Of a stretch of 64,000 nt of DNA, positions 63,963 to 64,000 are shown one piece after another. Within the stretch, counting starts at the first letter, position 1; the number at the start of each line of letters is the position of its first letter. The DNA is from Paracoccus spongiarum. GTDB taxonomy: Bacteria; Pseudomonadota; Alphaproteobacteria; Rhodobacterales; Rhodobacteraceae. The translations under genes were made by a program, and so were the position numbers. The DNA lies in the NCBI RefSeq assembly GCF_030732095.1, contig NZ_JAVAMQ010000015.1:1-64000 (forward strand), in the 5' to 3' direction. Under the pieces are notes generated by a model, which was not told the origin of the DNA, ran no database searches, and saw nothing but the letters and a program-made list of their open reading frames with translations.

Positions 63963-64000
63963 GGCTGATCTCCTCTGGCTGGCGCGCGGTCTAGCACCGC

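Overview
The window is a contiguous piece of a high-GC alphaproteobacterial chromosome, most likely a Rhodobacteraceae member such as Paracoccus. I base this on the very GC-rich third codon positions, the many ATGA/GTGA stop-start overlaps, a 108-residue protein of a kind I associate with Rhodobacteraceae, and polyol ABC-transport genes of the Rhodobacter/Agrobacterium type. I see no insertion sequence, prophage, CRISPR array or rRNA. One tRNA-Met lies at the left edge. Almost every base is in housekeeping operons; the main accessory region is a sugar-alcohol catabolic locus at about 47-60 kb.

Layout. 0.1-5.7 kb: tRNA-Met, a SelD-type flavoprotein, gltX, a small zincin overlapped by a PfkB kinase, a conserved 108-residue protein and efp with its terminator. 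5.9-11.7 kb (minus): ferredoxin-reductase-like flavoprotein, rsmD with an odd repeat-built tail, an MsbA-like exporter, ygfZ and dinB, the last three joined by overlaps. 11.8-15 kb: peroxiredoxin, a FemAB-like protein, RidA and a glycerophosphodiesterase. 15-19.8 kb: smc divergent from lrgA-lrgB. 19.9-24.6 kb: ilvA, argG, mogA, and a PP2C phosphatase with a degenerate receiver domain. 25-31.5 kb: a Nudix gene, then a tight operon hslO-nudix-cca-ABC exporter-rRNA m5U methyltransferase in which each gene overlaps the next by 4 nt. 31.5-33.5 kb: two L,D-transpeptidases flanking a CAP-domain lipoprotein. 33.6-41.2 kb: hemH with a methyltransferase, comF, grxC-nitrilase-marR, ubiG, pip-tspO and an orphan possible glycosyltransferase. 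41.2-46.9 kb: the classical rimP-nusA-ylxR-infB operon, preceded by a promoter and an intrinsic terminator in the leader.

46.9-60.1 kb is a self-contained alditol (sugar alcohol) regulon. A SorC-family regulator heads a leftward operon: ketose 3-epimerase, PfkB kinase, PF08013 (GatZ/KbaZ) protein and three different SDR dehydrogenases, one of them ribitol-dehydrogenase-like. Divergently, a rightward operon encodes a solute-binding protein, two permeases, a small membrane protein, a medium-chain polyol dehydrogenase, the ABC ATPase and a HAD phosphatase. By comparison with the characterised Agrobacterium D-altritol/galactitol pathway, the likely flow is alditol import, oxidation to a ketose such as D-tagatose, C3 epimerisation where needed, 6-phosphorylation, then C4 epimerisation to fructose 6-phosphate. 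Three copies of a direct repeat sit in the shared promoter region as probable operators. The window ends with a DbpA-type RNA helicase and ilvD.
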